Positions 8,668 through 16,095 of a DNA stretch of 64,000 nucleotides are shown here, piece after piece. How positions within the stretch are numbered: the stretch's first letter is position 1; each line of letters begins with the position of its first letter. The stretch is from Xanthobacteraceae bacterium (GTDB taxonomy: Bacteria > Pseudomonadota > Alphaproteobacteria > Rhizobiales > Xanthobacteraceae): NCBI GenBank assembly GCA_022844485.1, contig JALHLQ010000011.1:1-64000 (forward strand). The letters are read 5' to 3'. Position numbers and translations under genes: made by a program. Below the pieces are notes generated by a model. It saw only the letters and a list, made by a program, of their open reading frames with translations. It searched no databases and had not been told where the DNA came from.

Positions 8668-9471
8668 TCAGGAGGCGCGCGTTGCGCTCCAGTTGGCGCC
8701 TTGCATGGTTTTGCCGTCGACGCGGCCCTTGAGCGTCGTCGGCCCACCCTCGGTCTCAAGCACCAATTCGATGTCGGCTCCGCGGAGCCGTCCGCTCTTC
8801 ACCGGCACCTCACGCCCGTTGACCGTGGCTTTCCCGGTGAGCATCTGGAACTGCTGCTGGAGGTCGAGCGCGATCTTGCGCTCGCCGGCTTCGACATTCC
8901 ACCGTCCTTCGACCTTCGCAGGAACCCACCACATATAGACGCTGCGCCCGTTGACCGTGTCGCGTTGGTCCGGTTCCCATTCGCCCATGTCGAAGGCATG
9001 AGAGACGACGCGAGTTCCCGGCCGGAGTTCGTCGAGGATGCGGGGGCGCAGCTGACGGTTGACGGTTTGCAGCAGGTACATCGTCAAGACGTTCGCCTTG
9101 CTGATGTCGGTCTGGAAGAGATTGCGCTGCTCGAAGGTGACGCGGCCTTCAACGCCGGCCTTCTTGGCGTTCTCACGCGCTTCGGCGATGCGGTCCGGAT
9201 CGATGTCGACCCCGAAGGCGGTCGCGCCGCGCTTGGCCGCCGCAATCGCGATGCGGCCGTCGCCGGAGCCGAGATCGATGACGTAGTCATCCTTGCTCAC
9301 ATTGGTCAGCTCGAGCATCCGATCGACCACTTCGGGAGGCGTCGGAACATAGGGCACGTCGAGCCTCACCGCATTCTGCGCGTAAGTTGCCGCCAGCAGG
9401 CTCGCCCAAATCAAGCCTGTGAAGGCGACGTGCGAAGGGTACAACCGAAACGTCCGGGCCATGAGTTTCAT
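8668..9471 (-). CDS. Exported SAM-methyltransferase-like protein
   Basis: A 267-residue protein combining an N-terminal signal-like hydrophobic segment (about 12-32, ending TYAQ) with a class I Rossmann methyltransferase core. Motif I is VIDLGSGDGRIAIAAAKRG at about residues 64-82, and the acidic post-I loop is FGVDIDPDRI. The C-terminal ~90 residues are beta-rich (VYMWWVPAKVEGRWNV...), unlike ordinary methyltransferases. SAM is cytoplasmic, so export of such a fold is puzzling; it may be membrane-tethered inside or have lost catalysis. Nothing in the neighbourhood indicates a substrate. Confidence 0.75.
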   Translation of the reverse strand: MKLMARTFRLYPSHVAFTGLIWASLLAATYAQNAVRLDVPYVPTPPEVVDRMLELTNVSKDDYVIDLGSGDGRIAIAAAKRGATAFGVDIDPDRIAEARENAKKAGVEGRVTFEQRNLFQTDISKANVLTMYLLQTVNRQLRPRILDELRPGTRVVSHAFDMGEWEPDQRDTVNGRSVYMWWVPAKVEGRWNVEAGERKIALDLQQQFQMLTGKATVNGREVPVKSGRLRGADIELVLETEGGPTTLKGRVDGKTMQGANWSATRAS

Positions 9472-9612
9472 CCTTTACCACCACAATCCGGTATGAAAAC
9501 GTCGATCGGGCACGGGTTCAGCGGCACCGATCCCGCGCGACGAGAGACAAGCATGCCCTCACCGAACGATCCGCGCCCTTATACGGTATCGTCGGGCGGG
9601 CCGCGCCTTCGA

Positions 9613-10518
9613 TCACAGGCTTGTGAGTGCCTTCCTCTTCGTCGCCCGGCACGCGGCTTTGAGGCGGCGGCGGAAGGCTTTCCGCTTGTCTGACAAGAGC
9701 CGGTCCGAAAGCCGGCCCGCCGCAAGCCGGTGCTTGCGCAGGCGCTGCTCGATCGGCGCTTTCAGGACGTCGCTCCAGGGCGACAGCGAAGCGCCCGGAG
9801 CCGTGTGCTTGAGAAGTACCTCCAGGTCCTGGCACTTTCCCAGGCGTTGCCGCAGATTCTGCGCCCGCGCGATCCAGTTCTTGCCGAACTTTGGGCACAG
9901 GGGCTGGATGACCTCCATCTGATAACGATGGACGACCACGCGCCGGCGAAGCTCATGAAGGGATTCGGGCTCGGCCTTTTCCCAATCGCCCGGACGCGCT
10001 TTACGGGCTCGATAGTAGCTCTCGACCAGTTGCTCGGCCACGTCGTCGAAGGCGAAGGCTTCATGGGTCCAACGCTCGATCGCCGCTGCGGCCTTGTCGA
10101 CCGTCGCGACGAGCCGTGTCCTCGCCGGCTTGTCGGCAATTCCCGCTTCCGCTTTGCGCCGCATGGATTGGATCTGCCGACGAATGGCTTGCTCTGCCAT
10201 GCGCGGAAGATCGCTGCCGGCCTTTGCAAGGTCGTCGAGCGCGTCGAGGCAGGCTTGACCATCGCGGGCGTGCGCGAGCGAGCGCGCTGCGTCACGAGCC
10301 TCGATCCGCAGTTGCTTTGCTTCGGCGCCGATGAGCGGCTCCAACAAACGCAGCAGGGCGCGCCAGCGCTTCATCGATTTTCGGAATTCGTGAACGGCGC
10401 GGGCGCTCGGACCGTTTCGTTCGGACACGGCGGTCCGCGCCTTGGCCAGCGTCTGCCGTGCCGGTGCAAAAAGCACTCTGCCCGCCAATTTCGCGTGGAA
10501 AATCGCCCGATCATCCAT
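9613..10518 (-). CDS. CHAD domain-containing protein
   Basis: A helical, highly basic protein of about 301 residues. VHEFRKSMKRWRALLRLLEPLIG and later LHELRRRVVVHRYQMEV are the two histidine-containing CHAD motifs. CHAD domains bind inorganic polyphosphate and may target proteins to polyphosphate granules. There is no CYTH domain in the chain or next door. The start is uncertain among ATG 10518, 10542 and the ORF-track 10581; none has a convincing ribosome site, and 10518 (MDDRAIFHAKL) is chosen because the domain begins soon after. Confidence 0.82.
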   Translation of the reverse strand: MDDRAIFHAKLAGRVLFAPARQTLAKARTAVSERNGPSARAVHEFRKSMKRWRALLRLLEPLIGAEAKQLRIEARDAARSLAHARDGQACLDALDDLAKAGSDLPRMAEQAIRRQIQSMRRKAEAGIADKPARTRLVATVDKAAAAIERWTHEAFAFDDVAEQLVESYYRARKARPGDWEKAEPESLHELRRRVVVHRYQMEVIQPLCPKFGKNWIARAQNLRQRLGKCQDLEVLLKHTAPGASLSPWSDVLKAPIEQRLRKHRLAAGRLSDRLLSDKRKAFRRRLKAACRATKRKALTSL

Positions 10519-10647
10519 GTGACGGTCGTAGGGCTGTTCCATGACAATTAGAAGAAAAATCCGCCCGCCCGGCCTTTCCATGGCGGGGGGCCCCTGCTAC
10601 ATAACCGGCGCGCCAAGGCCTCGTTCTGGTGCGCATTTCAGCCTTAT

Positions 10648-10724
<77 letters not shown>

Positions 10725-10732
10725 AATTCGAC

Positions 10733-10763
10733 CCGCTGGGCTTGATCCCGCAGCGGGCATTTT
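10733..10763 (+). terminator. Putative intrinsic terminator after tRNA-fMet
   Basis: CCCGCTG and CAGCGGG form a 7-bp stem followed by CATTTTGCTTCT. It sits 8 nt after the tRNA CCA and 11 nt before the next start codon, so it probably ends the tRNA transcript. Confidence 0.6.
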
Positions 10764-10774
10764 GCTTCTAGGCC

Positions 10775-11572
10775 ATGATCCGGGTTGGCATCGGCGGGTG
10801 GGTCTATGAGCCGTGGCGCGGCGTGTTCTATCCGCCGGGGCTCAAGCAGGCGGACGAGCTCGGCTTCGCCAGCCGCCGCGTCACCACCATCGAAATCAAC
10901 GGCACGTTCTATCGCACCCAATCGCCGAAAGCCTTCCGCAGCTGGGCCGAGCAGACGCCGGACGATTTCGTTTTCGCGGTGAAAGGACCGCGCTACGCGG
11001 TCAACCGCGCGCGGCTCGGCGAAGCAGGCGAGTCCATTGCGCGTTTCTTCGACAGCGGTGTCACCGAGCTCGGAGACAAGCTCGGGCCCGTGCTCTGGCA
11101 ATTGCCGCCGACGAAGAAATTCGACGAGAACGACATCGCGTCCTTTCTCGATCTCCTACCCCGTTCGTTCGCCGGCTGCCGTGTCCGCAACGCGCTCGAG
11201 GTGCGGCACAAGAGTTTCCTCTCTCCGGCTTTCGCCGCCCTGATGGGAGCAGCGAACATTCCCATCGTGTATGCCGATTCCGAAGATTATCCCGCGATTG
11301 CGGATCTTACCGGCGACTTCATCTATGCGCGCCTGATGCGCTCCGCCGAGGATGAGCCGGCGGGCTATTCCGGCACGGCGCTCGATGCATGGGCCGCGCG
11401 TCTGCGCCAGTGGGAAGCCGGGCGCGAGCCCGACGATCTGCCGCGCATCGGCGCAGCCACGCCGCCGCTGCAGGCCGCGCGCGATTGCTTCGTCTATTTC
11501 ATCAACGGCGCGAAGCTGCGCGCGCCGGCCGCCGCCATGGCCATGCTCGAAAAACTGAACGCGGCCGCTTGA
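10775..11572 (+). CDS. DUF72 family protein (YecE-like)
   Basis: A 265-residue TIM-barrel-like protein. The opening MIRVGIGGWVYEPWRGVFYPPGL, then VTTIEINGTFYRTQSPKAFRSWAEQTP and FVFAVKGPRYAVNRARL, are the typical DUF72 blocks. FVYFINGAK near the C-terminus is a variant of the family's usual Y-x-YFNN-like end. The biochemical role of DUF72 is not established. It stands alone, just after the tRNA-fMet terminator, and is followed by a RidA-like gene 55 nt downstream. Confidence 0.88.
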   Translation: MIRVGIGGWVYEPWRGVFYPPGLKQADELGFASRRVTTIEINGTFYRTQSPKAFRSWAEQTPDDFVFAVKGPRYAVNRARLGEAGESIARFFDSGVTELGDKLGPVLWQLPPTKKFDENDIASFLDLLPRSFAGCRVRNALEVRHKSFLSPAFAALMGAANIPIVYADSEDYPAIADLTGDFIYARLMRSAEDEPAGYSGTALDAWAARLRQWEAGREPDDLPRIGAATPPLQAARDCFVYFINGAKLRAPAAAMAMLEKLNAAA

Positions 11573-11627
11573 CGCGCGAGCGCCGTTCGTCGCCAACTGA
11601 CGGCTTGGCCACCAGGGGAGAACGGAC

Positions 11628-12040
11628 GTGACCGGCAACCTGCGCTTTCTCAATCCCTCAACCATGTCCACCCCGCCTGGCTACACGCATGTCGTCGAGA
11701 TCACTGGACCCGGCCGGCTCGTCTATATCGCGGGGCAGCTTGGCCTCGACCGGGCGGGGAAGATCGTCGGGGACCCTGGGGACTTCCAGGCGCAGACGGT
11801 GCAGGCCTTCGAGAACCTGAAATCGGCGATCGAGGCCGTCGGAGCGCGCTTCGAACACATCGTGAAGATCAACAATTACCTGGTGGACATCGGCAAGAAC
11901 ATCGGCGCCTTCGTCAAGTGCGCGATCGCTACCTCAATACGAAAGCCCCGCCCGCGAGCACGGCTGTCGGCGTTCCGGCGCTGGCGCTGGCGGGCGCGCT
12001 TTTCGAGATCGAGGCTGTCGTCGCTCTGCCGCCGGGCTGA
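11628..12040 (+). pseudogene. RidA family protein, frameshifted
   Basis: RidA-family proteins deaminate reactive enamine/imine intermediates. The first ~97 residues read well (VEITGPGRLVYIAGQLGLDRAGKIVGDPGDFQAQTVQAFENLKSAIEAVG). After FVK the ORF-track frame turns into an arginine-rich, RidA-unlike tail running to 12083. Inserting one G near 11918 (AAGTGCGCG to AAGGTGCGCG) restores VRDRYLNTKAPPASTAVGVPALALAGALFEIEAVVALPPG and a stop at 12038-12040. So a 1-nt deletion, either a real mutation or an assembly error, breaks the gene. The start is GTG with GGGGAGAACG upstream. Confidence 0.85.
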
Positions 12041-12439
12041 TCAGCCCAGTCTTGTCATACTGAGGACTTGGGCGGCGACATAGCCGAGCCAGACGGCGAG
12101 AAGGCACAAGATAACCGAGGCCGCGATATTCGCGCCCGCACGCAGCCACTCGCCGTCCTGCATCAACGCGAGCGTTTGCAAGCTGAAGGCGGAGAATGTC
12201 GTAAATCCCCCGCACAGGCCGACCATGACGAAGGCCTTTGCCTCCGCGCTCACAGTGACCCGGCCGTCGGGCCCGGTCGCTGCAAAGAACAGTCCGATGA
12301 CGAAAGAGCCGAGCACGTTGACGAACAGCGTGCCCCATGGGAAGGCAAGGCCAAGAAGGCGGGCCGCGGCTTCACCGCTCCAATGCCGCGCGACGCCGCC
12401 CAAGGCGCTGCCGACTGCAATCCAGAAATACGCGTTCAT
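12041..12439 (-). CDS. crcB: Fluoride channel CrcB/Fluc
   Basis: A 132-residue, four-helix membrane protein that forms a dual-topology dimeric fluoride channel. The signature GGFTTFSAFSLQTL is intact, with the conserved N-terminal GSALGGVARHW and FVNVLGSFVIG. Its stop abuts the stop of the convergent RidA gene. I looked for a fluoride riboswitch in the short leader and did not find one. Confidence 0.93.
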   Translation of the reverse strand: MNAYFWIAVGSALGGVARHWSGEAAARLLGLAFPWGTLFVNVLGSFVIGLFFAATGPDGRVTVSAEAKAFVMVGLCGGFTTFSAFSLQTLALMQDGEWLRAGANIAASVILCLLAVWLGYVAAQVLSMTRLG

Positions 12440-12495
12440 TATCCCCCCTGCCGGCCTGTGTTTTAACGCGTCGATCTTTGTCTGTCAGGAAGCCC

Positions 12496-13125
12496 ATGCC
12501 CCTCGATGCTCGGGCCGTGATCGGCCTCGCCCGCGTGATCCCCGTGCTCACGATCGAGAGCTTGCGGGATGCCGTGCCGCTCGCCCGCGCGCTCGCGCAA
12601 GGCGGGCTGCCGGTGATCGAGGTGACGCTACGCACGCCGGCGGCGCTCGAGTCGATCCGCGCCATCGCGGCCGAAGTCCGAGACGTCGTGGTCGGCGTCG
12701 GCACCGTCACAAAGGCGGCGGACATCGAGGCGGCGACCAAAGCGGGCGCGAAATATCTCGTCAGCCCGGGGACACCGCCCGCGCTCGCCGACGCTCTGGC
12801 GAATGCGCCCCTTCCCGCCATCCCGGGCTGCGCGACACCCGGTGAGGCCATGGCGCTGCAAGCGCGCGGGTTCAGCGTGCTCAAATTCTTCCCCGCAGAG
12901 GCCACTGGCGGGATCGCCTGGCTCAAGGCTGTGTTCGGGCCGTTGCCGGAGCTGAAGTTCTGCCCGACGGGCGGCATCCATGAGGGCAATGCGCAAGCTT
13001 ACCTCGACCTGCCTAATGTGCTGGCAGTCGGGGGCTCTTGGGTTGCCCCGAAAAGTCTCATAGACGCCGGCGACTTCACGCGCATCGCGGTTTTGGCGAA
13101 AAAGGCTTCCGCGCTGCGGCGCTGA
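12496..13125 (+). CDS. eda: KDPG aldolase (2-dehydro-3-deoxy-phosphogluconate aldolase)
   Basis: A class I aldolase cleaving KDPG to pyruvate and glyceraldehyde 3-phosphate (Entner-Doudoroff). The 209-residue barrel has general base E42 in VIEVTLRTP, Schiff-base K130 in VLKFFPAEATGG, PGCATPGE and the phosphate loop KFCPTGGI. TLRTP and the PAE-A-GG block match Eda more than DgoA. The start ATG 12496 was chosen over the long upstream ORF extension, which overlaps crcB. A KDG-kinase-like gene sits 3 kb away, giving the kinase-aldolase steps of KDG catabolism. Confidence 0.9.
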   Translation: MPLDARAVIGLARVIPVLTIESLRDAVPLARALAQGGLPVIEVTLRTPAALESIRAIAAEVRDVVVGVGTVTKAADIEAATKAGAKYLVSPGTPPALADALANAPLPAIPGCATPGEAMALQARGFSVLKFFPAEATGGIAWLKAVFGPLPELKFCPTGGIHEGNAQAYLDLPNVLAVGGSWVAPKSLIDAGDFTRIAVLAKKASALRR

Positions 13126-13221
13126 CGCACGCGTCACATTGCCCAAGGTCCCGGTTTGTACTCTTGAGCCCTTCCTCCGCCGCGCCATCTTGGCCCCAAG
13201 ATTTCGATTGGAGGAGTTGAC

Positions 13222-14037
13222 ATGATCGATGCCACAAAGCTTCTCGACCAATTTCTGGGCGCGGGGAGCGGCGGACGCGCGAAGGATTTGCTGGGCCAGA
13301 TCGGCGGCCAATTCGGACTTCCTGGGGCCCAGCAGCCTGGCACAAGTGTACCCACGACAAAGAGCAGTGCTGTGCCTGCAAGCGGAGGCAGCGATCTCCT
13401 CGGACGAGCGCAGGACATGCTGCGCGGCTCGGGCAGCGGCTTCGCTGGTGGCGCGGCAGCCACTGCCATCGCCGGCCTCTTGTTGGGCTCGAAGTCCGGA
13501 CGCAAAATGGCGATGGGTGCCGCAAAGCTCGGTGCGGTCGCAATTTTGGGCGGCCTCGCCTACAAGGCCTATACGAATTATCGCGACGGGCGGCCGATCC
13601 TACCGGGCGCCGGCGCAATCGACCTCGGGTCCTCGCCACTGCCCGCCTTGCCCGGTGCGCCGCCCTTGCCTGAGCACGCGACGCTTCTGCTGCGCGCCAT
13701 GATCGCCGCAGCCACATCCGATGGTGTCGTCGACGCCAGCGAACGCCACCGTATCGTCGGGCAGCTCGACCAGGACGGCATCTCGGCGGAGGAACAGGCA
13801 TTCCTGGAGGAGGAATTGGGCCGGCCGTGGTCGCCGGCGCAGCTTGCCGGCGCCGTGTCGACTCCGGAAATGCGCAGCGAGATCTATCTCGCCTCGGTCC
13901 TGGCGATCGACTGCGACACCGAAGCGGAGCGGGCGTATCTGCGCTACCTCGCCGCCGCCTTTGGCCTGGATGACAAGCTGGTCGCGCATCTCAGCGCCAC
14001 CGCTGAGGCGGCCAAGGAGCAGGCCAAGGCGGCCTAG
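13222..14037 (+). CDS. DUF533/TerB-like membrane-associated protein (YebE type)
   Basis: A 271-residue protein starting MIDATKLLDQFLGAGSG, with a low-complexity glycine-rich N-terminal half. A hydrophobic stretch (about 74-115, AGGAAATAIAGLLLGSKSGRK...AILGGLAYKAYTNY) follows. The C-terminal all-helical TerB-like domain runs from about 155 (LLLRAMIAAATSDGVVDASERHRIVGQLD...). This is the DUF533 architecture. The role is unknown; TerB-like domains are linked to metal or membrane stress. It has a strong ribosome site, GGAGGAGTTGAC. Confidence 0.85.
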   Translation: MIDATKLLDQFLGAGSGGRAKDLLGQIGGQFGLPGAQQPGTSVPTTKSSAVPASGGSDLLGRAQDMLRGSGSGFAGGAAATAIAGLLLGSKSGRKMAMGAAKLGAVAILGGLAYKAYTNYRDGRPILPGAGAIDLGSSPLPALPGAPPLPEHATLLLRAMIAAATSDGVVDASERHRIVGQLDQDGISAEEQAFLEEELGRPWSPAQLAGAVSTPEMRSEIYLASVLAIDCDTEAERAYLRYLAAAFGLDDKLVAHLSATAEAAKEQAKAA

Positions 14038-14075
14038 CGCGCGACCATCGCGCATAAAGAGCAAGCGCTGAGGAC

Positions 14076-14110
14076 AAGCCGGCGCGGAGGGTCCGGCTTG
14101 AACCTTTTTC
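14076..14110 (+). terminator. Putative terminator after the DUF533 gene
   Basis: AAGCCGG and CCGGCTT form a 7-bp stem, followed after GAACC by a run of five T. It lies 40 nt after the DUF533 stop. Confidence 0.45.
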
Positions 14111-14153
14111 AAGCCGGCGACAAGATCATCGGTCATGACCCGCGACCCCGCTC

Positions 14154-14720
14154 TTGTCTCCCCCCTCGCCTGATCCGATCGCCCGGCCGCGGCGCTCCGC
14201 TTTCGACTGGTCGACGGCGGTCATTGTCGCGCTGGCGCTGGGCGCGGCTGCAACCGTGCTCGTGCGCTCGGGATCGGATCGGTTTTTCGCGATCCTGCGC
14301 GAGGACGCGGAGCTGTTTTTCGAAATTCTTCCAAAGGTGCTTGCGGGTACGCTCATCGGCGCCTTCGTCACGCTGCTGCTTCCGCGCGAAATCGTCAGCC
14401 GATGGGTCGGCAGCGAGTCCGGCCTCATGGGAATACTTATTGCCACCTTGGTCGGGATTATCTTTCCCGGCGGGCCTTTTACGATCTACCCGGTTGCCGC
14501 CGCGCTGATTGCGGTCGGCGCGGACGCGGGCGCGGCCGTCGCTTTCATGACGAGCTGGACCTTGCTTGGCTATACGCGCGTCATCGTTTGGGAGATGCCG
14601 TTCTTCGGCTTCGACTTCGTGCTGTGGCGGCTGGTGGTTGCGCTCCCGCTTCCGATCGTGGCGGGGCTGCTTGCGCGTGCTGCGCTGAAAGCGTTTTCCG
14701 CCCGGCGGGAGCCTCGGTGA
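14154..14720 (+). CDS. UPF0718-type permease, first half
   Basis: A 188-residue integral membrane protein with four or five helices. It contains the loop motif LIATLVGIIFPGGPFTIYPVAAALI, typical of the PF03773 permease family (ArsP-related organic/metal solute permeases). The start is problematic: the only in-frame choice is TTG 14154, while a natural-looking ATG at 14135 is out of frame and stops after 12 codons. Removing one C from the C6 tract at about 14161 would fuse that ATG to this frame. The last codon overlaps the next gene as TGATG, so the two are coupled. Confidence 0.75.
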   Translation: MSPPSPDPIARPRRSAFDWSTAVIVALALGAAATVLVRSGSDRFFAILREDAELFFEILPKVLAGTLIGAFVTLLLPREIVSRWVGSESGLMGILIATLVGIIFPGGPFTIYPVAAALIAVGADAGAAVAFMTSWTLLGYTRVIVWEMPFFGFDFVLWRLVVALPLPIVAGLLARAALKAFSARREPR

Positions 14721-15214
14721 TGTCGCTGGCGGTCACGATTTTCCTTTGGGTGCTCGTCGCCGCGCTTGCGCTTGCGACGCTGCGCATCGGACGCGCGCCA
14801 TTCATGGAAAGCGTGCAGGCCGGGCTTGCCGATTTCGTGCGTCTGATTCCGCGTCTGGCGATCGGCGTCATCGGATCAGGCTATCTCGCCGAAGTGCTGC
14901 CGCAGGAATTCATCGCGCGCTGGCTCGGCCCACAATCCGGCGGGCCGGGCCTCGTCATCGCAACGCTTGCCGGCGCGCTCACGCCGGGCGGTCCGGTGGT
15001 CGGATTCGCGCTCGGTGCAACGGCGCTGAAAAGCGGCGCCGGCGCTCCGCAGGTGATCGCTTATGCCACGGCTTGGGCGCTGTTCGCCTTTCCGCGGCTT
15101 GTTCTCTATGAACTGCCCATCGTGCCGGCGCGCATCGTTTGGCTTCGCGCGGCCGTGTCGGTGCCGCTGCCCTTCCTCGCCGCCTTAGGCGCGATGCTGA
15201 TCGGCAGGCCGTGA
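14720..15214 (+). CDS. UPF0718-type permease, second half
   Basis: A 164-residue membrane protein with about four helices. It carries the matching loop IATLAGALTPGGPVVGFALGATALKSGAG, a sister motif to that of the upstream gene. Full-length PF03773 permeases carry two such repeats in one chain; here each repeat is a separate coupled gene and they presumably assemble as a heterodimer. The substrate is unknown. The IS element begins 30 nt downstream. Confidence 0.8.
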   Translation: MSLAVTIFLWVLVAALALATLRIGRAPFMESVQAGLADFVRLIPRLAIGVIGSGYLAEVLPQEFIARWLGPQSGGPGLVIATLAGALTPGGPVVGFALGATALKSGAGAPQVIAYATAWALFAFPRLVLYELPIVPARIVWLRAAVSVPLPFLAALGAMLIGRP

Positions 15215-15244
15215 TCTTTCCCTGAAAACCAAACGCGCGCTCTA

Positions 15245-16095
15245 GGGCGTGTCCTCAATTAGCGATTCCCAAATCAGAATCTCGATGATTCATGGAGGGT
15301 CAGTTTGATTCGGAGGACTGACCGATGCGTCGTTACGGGCTGCGTGATGACCAGTGGGATCGCATTAAGGACCTGCTTCCGGGTCGAGAAGGTCACGTTG
15401 GGGTAACTGCGAAGGATAATCGGCTGTTCGTCGAAGCGGTCCTCTACCGCTATCGGGCGGGCATTCCGTGGCGGGACTTGCCGGAGCGGTTTGGCAATTG
15501 GAAGCAGGTGCATACCCGTCACACGCGCTGGGCGCAAAGTGGCGTCTGGGAGAGGGTTTTCAAAGCGCTGGCCGCCGATGCGGACAACGAATACGCCATG
15601 ATCGACAGCACCATTGTGCGCGCTCATCAGCACAGCGCTGGTGCGCCCAAAAAAACTGTCAAGGCGAGGAAGCGATCGGGCGCAGTCGAGGCGGATTGAG
15701 CACCAAGATCCACGCCATGGTCGATGCGCTCGGCAATCCGCTCGCCTTCTTGTTGACGCCGGGCCAAGCGCATGACCTCGAGGGCGCCGATGCTTTCCTT
15801 CCGCAAATGCAGGCGGATACGCTGCTCGCCGACAAGGCTTTCGACGCCGATAAGCGGGTGATCGAGCCTCTCCTGAATGCCGGCAAAACACCGGTGATCC
15901 CCTCAATGCCTGGCCGCAAGCAACCGCGTCCCTACGACCGCGACCTCTTCAAAGCACGCCACCTCATCGAGAACTTCTTCTGCAAACTGAAGCAATTCCG
16001 CGCCCTCGCCACTCGCTACGACAAGCGCGCCGTCAACTTCCTTGCAGGCGTCTACGCCGCCGCGATATTCATTTGGCTCAATTGAGGACACGCCC
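15245..16095 (+). mobile_element. IS5-family (IS427-group) insertion sequence, complete
   Basis: An 851-bp element bounded by perfect 16-bp inverted repeats GGGCGTGTCCTCAATT and AATTGAGGACACGCCC. It is flanked by a TA duplication on each side (15243-15244 and 16096-16097), within CTAG on both ends. It has a single transposase in two overlapping frames. Size, ends and TA target are as expected for the IS427 group. The right end lies inside the stop codon of the neighbouring kinase gene. Confidence 0.93.
15325..16085 (+). CDS. tnpA: IS5-family transposase, made by programmed -1 frameshift
   Basis: Two overlapping ORFs. The first (15325-15699) has MRRYGLRDDQWDRIKDLLPGR and the first catalytic Asp in YAMIDSTIVRAHQHSAG. 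The second is in the -1 frame and carries GRSRGGLSTKIHAMVDALGNPL, the second Asp in LLADKAFDAD and the Glu in HLIENFFCKLKQFRALATRYDK. The frames meet at CCCAAAAAAAC (about 15649-15660), an A7 slippery run. A -1 slip after Lys-Lys joins them as APKKNCQGEEAIGRSRGG. IS427-group elements are known to use such frameshifting, so the gene is probably functional, not decayed. Confidence 0.88.

Noticed and set aside
12440-12495. Possible fluoride riboswitch in front of crcB
   Set aside because: The 56-nt leader lacks the conserved pseudoknotted core of the crcB motif as I know it; nothing beyond a weak ribosome site is visible.
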